The notes beneath the pieces were generated by a model, which was given only the letters and a program-made list of their open reading frames with translations, was not told the DNA's origin and searched no databases. Below are positions 1-5,704 of a DNA stretch of 6,060 nt, one piece after another; the stretch's first letter is position 1, and the number at the start of each line of letters is the position of its first letter. The DNA is taken from positions 1 through 6,060 of the forward strand of contig JALULU010000362.1 in the NCBI GenBank assembly GCA_027040585.1, read 5' to 3'. The stretch is from Acidobacteriota bacterium (GTDB lineage: Bacteria; Acidobacteriota; JAAYUB01; JAMOQF01). The position numbers were made by a program, and so were the translations under genes.

Positions 1-1106
1 ACTTTTCCAGGAGAATCTTTTTTCTCAGTATTAGAAACTTTAGATCTGGAAAATTTTGCAAGATTATTTTCATACTCATGCCTTGAATCATCATTTTTCA
101 AAGTTTCATATGCTGTATTAATATAATTTGACAGATCTTCCAACAAATTATTTAATTCTTCTGAATTAAACTTAGCAAACTTATCTGGATGATACTCTCT
201 TATTAAATCAATATATCTCTTTTTTAATTTCCCCATGTTAAAATTTTCAGGTGTCAAATTAAATATCTCAAAATAATTTTTATTTTTAAACTCCTCATAA
301 ATATTTTTAAAGCCCTCAATCCTCTGTTCCAATTCCTCCTTATCCTTTTCAAAATCATCTTCTACATTCTCAACAAGGTCATTAGAAGTAGAGACACTGT
401 AATCTTTAATATCTTTTCTTTTAATCGATATCATCCCAGAAACGAGAAAAGAAGATATGATGTTTACTATTTTATCATCAGGAATTTTAACAAAGTTCTT
501 TAAATCACTTAATTTAGATATGGAAGATAACTTTCCAACAAGATTACTTTCATCTTTAGTTAGTGGGATTTTCCTCAACTTCTCAAAAGAAACATTCAAT
601 TTCAATTCAACATATTCATTAAAAAGATCAAGCACCTTCTGCCTAAAATTCTGGGAAACATATCTCCTTGAAGCAGTCATTAAAAGATCTTCAACATAAA
701 TTGGGTATTTTAAAAATTTTAAAGAATCATCAAACTTAGAAATTTCTATATTAAACCTTTCCCATTTTAAAATAGAAAAAACAACATATTTCATCTGTTT
801 TCTAAAAATTTTATAAACATCTATTTTTGATAAACCTTTCATTTTTATTATGGCTGCATCAATTTTATACATATCTCCTTTAACACTTCTAACAGCTTTC
901 CTTAAATCATCCTGTGAAATTACCTTATCCATAACAAGAATACTTGAGAACTTCTCCCTGATGTCTGAACTCTCTATATGAATTATCCTTCTATCTTTTA
1001 TGAAAAACTCCTTCCATTCCCCCTCTTTCTTTATTTTTATTAAAGAGTTTTCGTTACTTTTAGTATCCCTGAATGCTTTTAAAAAATCATCAATGCTCAA
1101 ACTCAT
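1..1106 (-). CDS. DUF4388 (PATAN-like) and J-domain protein, C-terminus cut by window edge
   Basis: An open frame of 368 codons runs to the left edge without a stop, so the C-terminus is missing. The start is the ATG at 1106, with GGAG (complement of 1112-1115) five bases upstream; an ATG at 1117 hits a stop after four codons. Residues 1-150 fit the DUF4388/PATAN-like pattern: a short beta unit (FFIKDRRIIHIES, 34-46) followed by helices ending at KYVVFSILKWERFNIEI (106-122). After a charged, probably coiled linker (about 243-275) comes a J-domain at about 277-349, starting NYFEIFNL, with the HPD tripeptide at 306-308 (bases 183-191). J-domains stimulate the ATPase of DnaK-type Hsp70 through HPD. 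DUF4388 proteins are cytoplasmic and often linked to signalling or gliding systems. The gene lies 15 nt after the DUF4139 gene and is probably co-transcribed with it. It lacks the G/F and zinc regions that would follow an N-terminal J-domain in true DnaJ, so it is a specialised J-protein. Family calls are confident; the cellular role is unknown. Confidence 0.85.
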   Translation of the reverse strand, partial: MSLSIDDFLKAFRDTKSNENSLIKIKKEGEWKEFFIKDRRIIHIESSDIREKFSSILVMDKVISQDDLRKAVRSVKGDMYKIDAAIIKMKGLSKIDVYKIFRKQMKYVVFSILKWERFNIEISKFDDSLKFLKYPIYVEDLLMTASRRYVSQNFRQKVLDLFNEYVELKLNVSFEKLRKIPLTKDESNLVGKLSSISKLSDLKNFVKIPDDKIVNIISSFLVSGMISIKRKDIKDYSVSTSNDLVENVEDDFEKDKEELEQRIEGFKNIYEEFKNKNYFEIFNLTPENFNMGKLKKRYIDLIREYHPDKFAKFNSEELNNLLEDLSNYINTAYETLKNDDSRHEYENNLAKFSRSKVSNTEKKDSPGK

Positions 1107-1121
1107 AAAAGCTCCATAACT

Positions 1122-2531
1122 TTAATATTTTACTCTTATCTTATATGTTAACTCACTTTTTCCATTCTTTTCAACAGGAAGTAAAAATTTGACCCTGTTT
1201 GCAGAAATTTTTTCATATTTTTGTGAAGAATATATTATTTTTGTATATAGAGATGGTAAATATTCATATATTTCAACAACAATTTTTTTATCCTTGTGGT
1301 TTTTCACCATATACTTAAATTCAGCCTCATATAAATTTTTTGCAAGTTTTTCCCTATTAATACATTTTTTTTCAGCAACTATGTCAAAGGCTTTACCCAT
1401 TTTTATTTTCACATCTTCATCTTTAGGTGTATGCTTTATCTTATCTTCTCCAACAAATATAGGAGAACCATCTGTATCCCTTTTATAAACTCTAAAAACT
1501 CCAGCAGGCAGAGGTATTCCAAGATGATTTGCTTTACTGTTTTTAAACTTTAAAAAAACTTTAACATCGATTTTAGACATATTAGAAGAATAGGCATCAG
1601 AATAGCCATTAATTACATATATTTTTTTAAGATTTAACTCTGGTATACTAAACATTGAAATTTGTTTTTTCTGATTATTCTTTATTGTCACTTTTCTCTT
1701 GACAGTGTAAATATGATATTCAAAAAATTTCTTTTCTGTGGCACCTGAATAGGTTGGGTTAGCCCTACTTACTTTTGGAACAGTTTTATAAAGAATCCTG
1801 TCATTTTCATAATTCCTGACTAAATTAAGTTCTCCAGCAACTAACTTGAGGATACCATTTTTAAAACTTGTTCCAGATTCATTTTTCAAAGTTATCCATC
1901 CATTTAAGGAACCTTTTTCCTCAGTTTCATTTAAGAAAAGTACATAATTTGAAGACCAACTCATTCCAGAGGTCAAATAAGAACAACCTATTTCTTCTTT
2001 GCCTGATTTAAAACTCTTTAAAACCCACAAAAGTGTTGGATGGGATATCAAATTTTTAGGTATTTCCGGAAATATGTAGCCAGAAAAAGATTTACCTGTG
2101 ATAATCTTCCCATCTATTTCATAAACTACACCATTATTTACACTTAAAATTTTCGCCTTTTTTATAACTTCTTTAGTTGAATTGTCTTGAAGTTTCTTTT
2201 CTATAACCTCAATATTTCTACCTACAAATTTTTCAAGTAGTTTCGAAGGAGTTAAAAGATCGTATTCAAAATTTTGCTCATATAAGGTCAAATCTGCATT
2301 TTCGAAATTAACACTTTCGGGAATTATGTCTTTTGAAACATCCATAAATTTTAAAACAAATTCCCCTTTTGGAACATTTACTAACCTTTTGTCATACACC
2401 AATGCCCTATCAGAATTATATACCGTTATAAAAAGTTGTTTCCTATCTTTTTCAGTTGACACTAAAACATCTTTTGAAAAAACTTGCGCCACAAAAAATA
2501 GAATTAACATAAACAAAATAAATTTTTTCAT
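1122..2531 (-). CDS. Secreted DUF4139 domain protein
   Basis: A complete 469-aa gene. The start ATG at 2531 is preceded by a strong ribosome binding site (AAGGGAG, six bases from ATG). The N-terminus is a Sec signal peptide: MKK, a hydrophobic stretch at about 4-16, and likely cleavage after VFS at residue 19, so the protein is exported, probably to the periplasm or outer membrane. The mature start (LFITVYNSDRALVYDKR, 33-49; LPKGE-like VPKGEF at 53-58) and YEQNFEYDLLTPSKLLEKF (84-102) match the N-terminal part of DUF4139 proteins. The hallmark block YLTSGMSWSSNYVLFL (185-200) followed by GWITLKNESGTSFKNGILKLVAGELN (211-236), and the C-terminal LGIPLPAGVFRVYKRDTDGS (337-356) with FVGEDKIKHTPKDEDV (359-374), are characteristic of the family. 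The fold is expected to be mostly beta sandwich with no known catalytic site. It leads a two-gene operon with the J-domain gene and diverges from the DUF6599-like gene. Molecular function is not established for this family; an envelope or surface role is inferred. Confidence 0.9.
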   Translation of the reverse strand: MKKFILFMLILFFVAQVFSKDVLVSTEKDRKQLFITVYNSDRALVYDKRLVNVPKGEFVLKFMDVSKDIIPESVNFENADLTLYEQNFEYDLLTPSKLLEKFVGRNIEVIEKKLQDNSTKEVIKKAKILSVNNGVVYEIDGKIITGKSFSGYIFPEIPKNLISHPTLLWVLKSFKSGKEEIGCSYLTSGMSWSSNYVLFLNETEEKGSLNGWITLKNESGTSFKNGILKLVAGELNLVRNYENDRILYKTVPKVSRANPTYSGATEKKFFEYHIYTVKRKVTIKNNQKKQISMFSIPELNLKKIYVINGYSDAYSSNMSKIDVKVFLKFKNSKANHLGIPLPAGVFRVYKRDTDGSPIFVGEDKIKHTPKDEDVKIKMGKAFDIVAEKKCINREKLAKNLYEAEFKYMVKNHKDKKIVVEIYEYLPSLYTKIIYSSQKYEKISANRVKFLLPVEKNGKSELTYKIRVKY

Positions 2532-2551
2532 CTTTCACTCCCTTTTATATT

Positions 2552-2580
2552 TTCAGTTAATTATAACACTATGTTAAAAT
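2552..2580 (+). promoter_or_regulatory. Extended -10 promoter for the DUF6599-like gene
   Basis: On the plus strand TGTTAAAAT (2572-2580) is an extended -10 box (TGn followed by TAAAAT, five of six to consensus). Seventeen bases upstream is a poor -35, TTCAGT (2552-2557, three of six). Transcription would start near 2587, about 24 nt ahead of the ATG at 2611. The box is interleaved with the leftward promoter, so polymerase could not occupy both at once. It is weaker than its partner, and AT-rich DNA produces such matches by chance. Confidence 0.4.
2560..2580. repeat. Inverted repeat joining the two divergent -10 boxes
   Basis: The arms are ATTATAACA (2560-2568) and TGTTAAAAT (2572-2580), separated by CTA. 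They match at eight of nine positions as an inverted repeat, and partial symmetry continues a few bases outside. Each arm is the extended -10 box of one divergent promoter, so the symmetry may simply reflect two facing promoter elements. It could also be an operator for a dimeric regulator; no regulator gene is in the window. Confidence 0.5.
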
Positions 2581-2588
2581 TATTTCTA
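2560..2588 (-). promoter_or_regulatory. Extended -10 promoter for the DUF4139/J-domain operon
   Basis: Read leftwards, the complement of 2560-2565 is a perfect TATAAT, preceded by TGT (2566-2568), which gives the extended -10 form TGnTATAAT. Seventeen bases further upstream, the complement of 2583-2588 is TAGAAA, matching the -35 consensus TTGACA at four of six positions. Transcription should start near 2553, giving a leader of about 22 nt with the GGGAG ribosome binding site. This is the strongest promoter-like sequence in the window. It is called by eye from sigma-70 consensus only. Confidence 0.65.
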
Positions 2589-2610
2589 TATTAAAGATTT
2601 GGGAAAATAG

Positions 2611-3087
2611 ATGAGAAACTATAAACCAACAATGATTTTTATATTGCTTATTTCTATTGCTTTATCTACTTTTATACTAAATTTAAGCCTTAAAATATCC
2701 ATAATTGACCTTTTAAAGGAAAACAACGATTTTAAAATAATTGAAAAACCACAAACATTTGTTGGAGAAAACGTTTACAATTACTTAGATGGAGGTGCTG
2801 ATTTATATCTAAAAAATAATCTGCTAAAAATAACTGTGGCAGATTTTAGTTTAAAAAAATTACAGTTTACAATTGAAGTTTATGAATTTAAAAATCCATA
2901 TGACTCTTTTAAAATCGCTAAAAAAATAACTGATAACAATTTATTAAAGGGAAAAAATCTGATGTTTTATAAGGAAGAAGACGAACTTATTGTTTTGAAA
3001 AGGGAAAAACTGATTAAAATTATTTCATACAGCACTTTCCCTGAAAATCTGAAAGAGAGATTTTTAAAATTTTTTAATAAATTGTAA
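2611..3087 (+). CDS. Membrane-anchored DUF6599-like protein (short form)
   Basis: A complete 158-aa gene starting at the ATG at 2611, with GGGA (2601-2604) six bases upstream. Residues 7-27 form a hydrophobic segment (IFILLISIALSTFILNL) that is either an uncleaved signal anchor or a signal peptide, placing the rest outside the cytoplasm. The motif GENVYNYLDGGADLYL (52-67), followed by FTIEVYEFKNPYDSFKIAKK (86-105), matches the conserved GE-LYDYI-GGAELYL and VEIYxMxxPxxAF pattern of DUF6599 proteins. These are mostly found in acidobacterial and deltaproteobacterial-type genomes. The protein is short compared with the members I recall, with little beyond one copy of the conserved unit. No catalytic residues can be named. 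It diverges from the secreted DUF4139 gene, and panB follows 42 nt downstream of its stop, so it may be co-transcribed with the pan genes, although nothing in it suggests vitamin synthesis. Family assignment is by motif recognition; function is unknown. Confidence 0.7.
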   Translation: MRNYKPTMIFILLISIALSTFILNLSLKISIIDLLKENNDFKIIEKPQTFVGENVYNYLDGGADLYLKNNLLKITVADFSLKKLQFTIEVYEFKNPYDSFKIAKKITDNNLLKGKNLMFYKEEDELIVLKREKLIKIISYSTFPENLKERFLKFFNKL

Positions 3088-3090
3088 TTG

Positions 3091-3099
3091 TGGTATTAT
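3091..3099 (+). promoter_or_regulatory. Candidate extended -10 box ahead of panB
   Basis: TGGTATTAT (3091-3099) fits the extended -10 form TGn followed by TATTAT, five of six to TATAAT. It lies in the 42-nt gap between the DUF6599-like gene and panB. No good -35 exists at 16-18 nt spacing; the sequence there is a T/A run. Transcription would start near 3106, leaving a leader of about 24 nt with the panB ribosome binding site. This would let the pan genes be expressed independently of the upstream gene. Confidence 0.4.
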
Positions 3100-3129
3100 A
3101 AACTGTTAAAGAAACAAGGGCAGGAAAAA

Positions 3130-3984
3130 ATGGTTACAATAAATGATATAAAAAATTCTAAAAAAAATGGGGAGAAAATAGTTGCACTAACAGCATACGA
3201 TTTTTTGACAGGTTATTGGGTGGATAAATGTGGTATTGATATTGTCCTTGTAGGTGATTCACTTGGAATGGTTATAAAAGGTGAAGAGAACACACTCAGC
3301 GTTACACTTGAAGAAGTTATTTATCACACAAAAATTGTGAGAAAGGTTGTAAAAAACGGATTTTTAGTTGTAGATTTACCTTTTGGTTCCTTTCATATAA
3401 CTCCGGAAGACACAATTAAAAATTGTATAAGGATTATAAAGGAAACAGGCGCAAACAGTGTAAAAATAGAAGGTGGCAAAAAAAGATATGAACTCATAAA
3501 GAGAATAATTGAGTCTGAAATACCTGTTATGGGGCATATAGGTCTTACACCACAATCAATAAATGTCTATGGGGGATACAGGGTCCAGGGCAAAAGCATC
3601 AAAAGGGCTGAGGAACTGATAGAAGATGCTATATACCTTGAAAAGGCAGGTTGTTTCTCAATTGTGCTTGAGTTGGTCCCAAAGGAAATTTCAAAGATAA
3701 TAACTGAAAATGTTAAAATACCTACTATTGGAATAGGCTCTGGGCCTTACTGTGACGGACAGGTTTTAGTCTTTCACGATATGCTTGGAATGAACCCTTT
3801 TGCTGATTTTAAATTTCTAAGAAAATATGCTAATTTATCAAATGAAATAGAAACTGGTATAACAAACTATATAAAAGACGTTAAAAATGGAAATTATCCT
3901 TCTATGGAAGAAAGCTTTACAGTGAATGAAAAACTAAGAAAATATTTAGAGGAAAGATATGGAAGTAATACAGAAAATAAGTAG
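3130..3984 (+). CDS. panB: 3-methyl-2-oxobutanoate hydroxymethyltransferase (ketopantoate hydroxymethyltransferase)
   Basis: PanB transfers a hydroxymethyl group from 5,10-methylenetetrahydrofolate to 2-ketoisovalerate, giving ketopantoate, the first committed step to pantothenate and CoA. It is a cytoplasmic (beta/alpha)8-barrel enzyme. I start it at the ATG at 3130, which has AGGA (3122-3125) just upstream and gives 284 aa, close to the 264 aa of E. coli PanB. A TTG at 3088 would add 14 residues unlike the family. Family residues are in place: ALTAYDF (19-25), Mg-binding Asp43 in VLVGDSLGMV and Asp82 in VVDLPFGSF, Lys112 and Glu114 in VKIEGG, GHIGLTPQS (135-143), catalytic Glu181 in VLELVP, and GIGSGPYCDGQVLVFHDMLG (201-220). 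The C-terminal tail from about residue 255 is somewhat extended and its coding sequence contains the start of panC, 26 nt before the panB stop. No truncation or missing residue is seen. Confidence 0.97.
   Translation: MVTINDIKNSKKNGEKIVALTAYDFLTGYWVDKCGIDIVLVGDSLGMVIKGEENTLSVTLEEVIYHTKIVRKVVKNGFLVVDLPFGSFHITPEDTIKNCIRIIKETGANSVKIEGGKKRYELIKRIIESEIPVMGHIGLTPQSINVYGGYRVQGKSIKRAEELIEDAIYLEKAGCFSIVLELVPKEISKIITENVKIPTIGIGSGPYCDGQVLVFHDMLGMNPFADFKFLRKYANLSNEIETGITNYIKDVKNGNYPSMEESFTVNEKLRKYLEERYGSNTENK
3948..3952 (+). promoter_or_regulatory. panC ribosome binding site inside the end of panB
   Basis: AGAGG (3948-3952) lies six bases before the ATG at 3959, within panB codons. It supports the ATG at 3959 as the panC start and implies re-initiation or translational coupling across the 26-nt overlap. 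Confidence 0.6.
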
Positions 3985-4807
3985 ATTAAAATCTCTATCC
4001 AAAAAGATAAAGTCATTGAACAAAACAATTGCATTTGTACCAACCATGGGCGCACTTCATGAAGGACATCTCAATCTCGTTGATATAGCAAGAAAAATCG
4101 GCGACGTGGTTATAGTTTCAATATTCGTAAATCCAATACAATTTGGTCCCAATGAAGACTTTGAAAAGTATCCAAGAAACCTTTCTAAAGATGTTGAATT
4201 ACTCACAAAAAGAGGAGTTGACTACATTTTTACACCTGAAGTAAATGAATTTTATGGTGAAAATTTCCAGACTTATGTAGAGGTTAAAGAAATAACAAAA
4301 TATCTATGTGGTGCTTCACGCCCCGGTCATTTCAGGGGAGTTACAACTGTTGTCTCCAAGCTTTTCTCAATCTTAAAACCTGACTTTGCAATTTTTGGGC
4401 AGAAGGATGGGCAACAGGTGGTTGTTATAAAAAAAATGGTAAAGGATTTATTATTTCCATTAAAAATAATTGTTTCTCCTATAATAAGGGAAAATGATGG
4501 TCTTGCTATGAGTTCAAGAAATTCTTATCTTTCCAAAGAAGAAAGAGAACTGGCAGTAAATTTATATAAAGGATTGGAACTTGGAAGCAGTTTAATATTA
4601 AATGGAGAGAGAAATAGCAGTAAAGTATCAGAAGCTATAAAGAATTTTCTCAACGAGAAAAATGGTATAAAAATCGATTACATTGAAATTGTTGATAAAA
4701 AAACATTAAAGCCAATAGAAAATATAAAAGATGAAATAATGATTGCAGGCGCAATTTACGTTGGTAAAACAAGATTAATTGATAATATTTCACTCTATGT
4801 TTCCTGA
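3959..4807 (+). CDS. panC: Pantothenate synthetase (pantoate--beta-alanine ligase)
   Basis: PanC joins pantoate and beta-alanine using ATP, through a pantoyl-adenylate intermediate, to make pantothenate in the cytoplasm. The 282-aa product matches the usual length (E. coli 283). The Rossmann-type nucleotidyltransferase half carries PTMGALHEGH (28-37), with the HIGH-type motif HEGH at 34-37. It also has the pantoate-site segment FVNPIQFGPNEDFEKYPR (56-73), CGASRPGHFRGVTTVV (117-132), FGQKDGQQ (146-153) and the KMSKS-equivalent MSSRNSYL (184-191). The C-terminal domain follows from about residue 192, ending in the usual IDYIEIVD (239-246) and AGAIYVGKTRLIDN (263-276). The ATG at 3959 has a ribosome binding site inside panB. 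The gene overlaps panB by 26 nt and the next gene by 11 nt, so the three are surely co-transcribed. All motif residues I can recall are intact. Confidence 0.97.
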   Translation: MEVIQKISRLKSLSKKIKSLNKTIAFVPTMGALHEGHLNLVDIARKIGDVVIVSIFVNPIQFGPNEDFEKYPRNLSKDVELLTKRGVDYIFTPEVNEFYGENFQTYVEVKEITKYLCGASRPGHFRGVTTVVSKLFSILKPDFAIFGQKDGQQVVVIKKMVKDLLFPLKIIVSPIIRENDGLAMSSRNSYLSKEERELAVNLYKGLELGSSLILNGERNSSKVSEAIKNFLNEKNGIKIDYIEIVDKKTLKPIENIKDEIMIAGAIYVGKTRLIDNISLYVS

Positions 4808-5585
4808 TATTAACAATTTTCACTTTGTGGTTATTGGACTTGGAAGGGTTGGAACTTCACTTTTATTAGCATTAAAATCAAATTTTAACTCTGTTGATGG
4901 AATACACACTAATCAGATAAAAAAATTCTTCACAAAGAACAACTTTCAAAATCTGGTAATATTTTTAACCGTAAAAGATGATTTAATAGAAGAAATTTCA
5001 AATGAAATATCACAAGTAGATTTCACATTTAAAAATGGTGTAATTTTTCACACCTGTGGCGGTTTTGACACTTCAGTTTTAAAATCACTTAAGAAAAAAG
5101 ATTTTAAATTGGGGACATTCCATCCACTTTATTCCTTTAAAGATAAAAATCTTACACCAGAAATCTGGAATGATCTACTTGTGGGCATAGATGGAGAAAA
5201 TCTGGCAATTAATTCTGGAATTGAAATTGCAAATAAAATTGGTGCAAAACCATTTATCTTAAAAAGTGGTGAAAGAACAATTTACCACACTATTGCGTCT
5301 CTTTTTGCAGAAAGTGGATTTACCTTAGGAGATATTGTTGAAAAGTTCCTAAAAAGATTCCCGGAAGAGGAGAGGGGAAAAATCTTAAATTCATTTAAAA
5401 AATTGTTATTTGAAAGTTTTGAAAATAGGATTGAATTTGGGGTAAAAAGTGGAACTGGTCCAGCAACAAGGAAAGATTTTAAAACTATAGAAAATCACTT
5501 AAAATCTATAAAAGAAAATTTCCCGGAAATTGAAGATTTGTACAGGGATATAACTAACTACGTTTTAAAAAATTTTAACCCCTGA
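4797..5585 (+). CDS. panG: Rossmann-like/DUF2520 oxidoreductase, probable PanG-type ketopantoate reductase
   Basis: A 262-aa protein from the ATG at 4797, overlapping the panC stop by 11 nt. No Shine-Dalgarno is visible, so translation probably depends on coupling to panC. A TTG at 4779 would add six residues but is no better supported. The N-terminal NAD(P)-binding Rossmann domain has FVVIGLGRVGTSL (10-22) with the GxGxxG glycines at 14, 16 and 19. The DUF2520 signature follows: GVIFHTCGG (81-89), LGTFHPLYSF (105-114), then the helical C-terminal part with YHTIASLFAESGFTL (163-177) and SGTGPATRKDFKTIENHL (218-235). Proteins of this class resemble 6-phosphogluconate dehydrogenase/F420-dependent reductase folds. 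From memory, PanG of Francisella is a ketopantoate reductase unrelated in overall sequence to PanE, encoded in a pan operon. Position after panBC, with no panE in view, fits NADPH reduction of ketopantoate to pantoate. The DUF2520 fold is confident; the symbol and reaction are inferred from context. Confidence 0.8.
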   Translation: MFPDINNFHFVVIGLGRVGTSLLLALKSNFNSVDGIHTNQIKKFFTKNNFQNLVIFLTVKDDLIEEISNEISQVDFTFKNGVIFHTCGGFDTSVLKSLKKKDFKLGTFHPLYSFKDKNLTPEIWNDLLVGIDGENLAINSGIEIANKIGAKPFILKSGERTIYHTIASLFAESGFTLGDIVEKFLKRFPEEERGKILNSFKKLLFESFENRIEFGVKSGTGPATRKDFKTIENHLKSIKENFPEIEDLYRDITNYVLKNFNP

Positions 5586-5611
5586 CACTCACTAACAAAA
5601 ACAGTGCCAGG
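5581..5611. repeat. Imperfect inverted repeat at the end of the pan operon
   Basis: CCTGACACT (5581-5589) and AGTGCCAGG (5603-5611) form a nine-base inverted repeat with one mismatch around a 13-nt loop. The left arm overlaps the stop codon of the DUF2520 gene. In a leftward transcript the mismatch becomes a G-U pair, so the stem is complete in that direction. No clear T-run follows on the plus strand, so an intrinsic terminator is only possible. The GTGCCAGGCA core resembles stems of REP-like intergenic repeats. Confidence 0.5.
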
Positions 5612-5627
5612 CAGAACTTCTTTCGGA

Positions 5628-5653
5628 GTCATTGCGGAGCGAAATCTCAATAC
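5628..5653. repeat. Degraded dispersed intergenic repeat (GTCATTGCG...ATCTC type)
   Basis: The stretch begins GTCATTGCGGAGCG and continues AAATCTCAATAC. It closely resembles a widely seen non-coding repeat of the form GTCATTGCGAGCGAAG...GCAATCTC, but here the central part is shortened and the inverted-repeat half is lost. Its composition is clearly more GC-rich than the flanking DNA. It lies in the 119-nt gap between two convergent genes, where such elements accumulate. The rest of the gap (5654-5704) is AT-rich and shows nothing I can name. The call is from memory of the repeat's consensus; copies elsewhere in the genome cannot be seen here. Confidence 0.45.
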
Positions 5654-5704
5654 AAACCTTTAAATTAAGTGACATGGGGAAATAAGGGAAAATCTCTAAA
5701 AAAA

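Noticed and set aside
457..699. Plus-strand open frame of 80 codons
   Set aside because: It lies antisense within the DUF4388/J-domain gene, with no ribosome binding site and no recognisable family; a shadow of the real frame.
1189..1488. Plus-strand open frame of 99 codons
   Set aside because: Antisense to the well-supported DUF4139 gene; its Phe/Ser-rich product is typical of a reversed AT-rich coding strand.
2326..2577. Plus-strand open frame of 83 codons
   Set aside because: Antisense to the DUF4139 signal-peptide region and runs across the divergent promoters; no family match.
3088..3129. TTG start giving a 298-aa PanB
   Set aside because: The extra 14 residues do not match the family, the codon directly abuts the previous stop with no ribosome binding site, and the ATG at 3130 has AGGA at proper spacing.
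3130..5585. A new defence or signalling system in the middle of the window
   Set aside because: The three genes are fully explained as pantothenate biosynthesis.
5654..5704. Intrinsic terminator between the convergent genes, suggested by the A-run at about 5698-5704
   Set aside because: The run would give T residues for the leftward gene, but no GC-rich stem precedes it; the only nearby stem is at 5581-5611.
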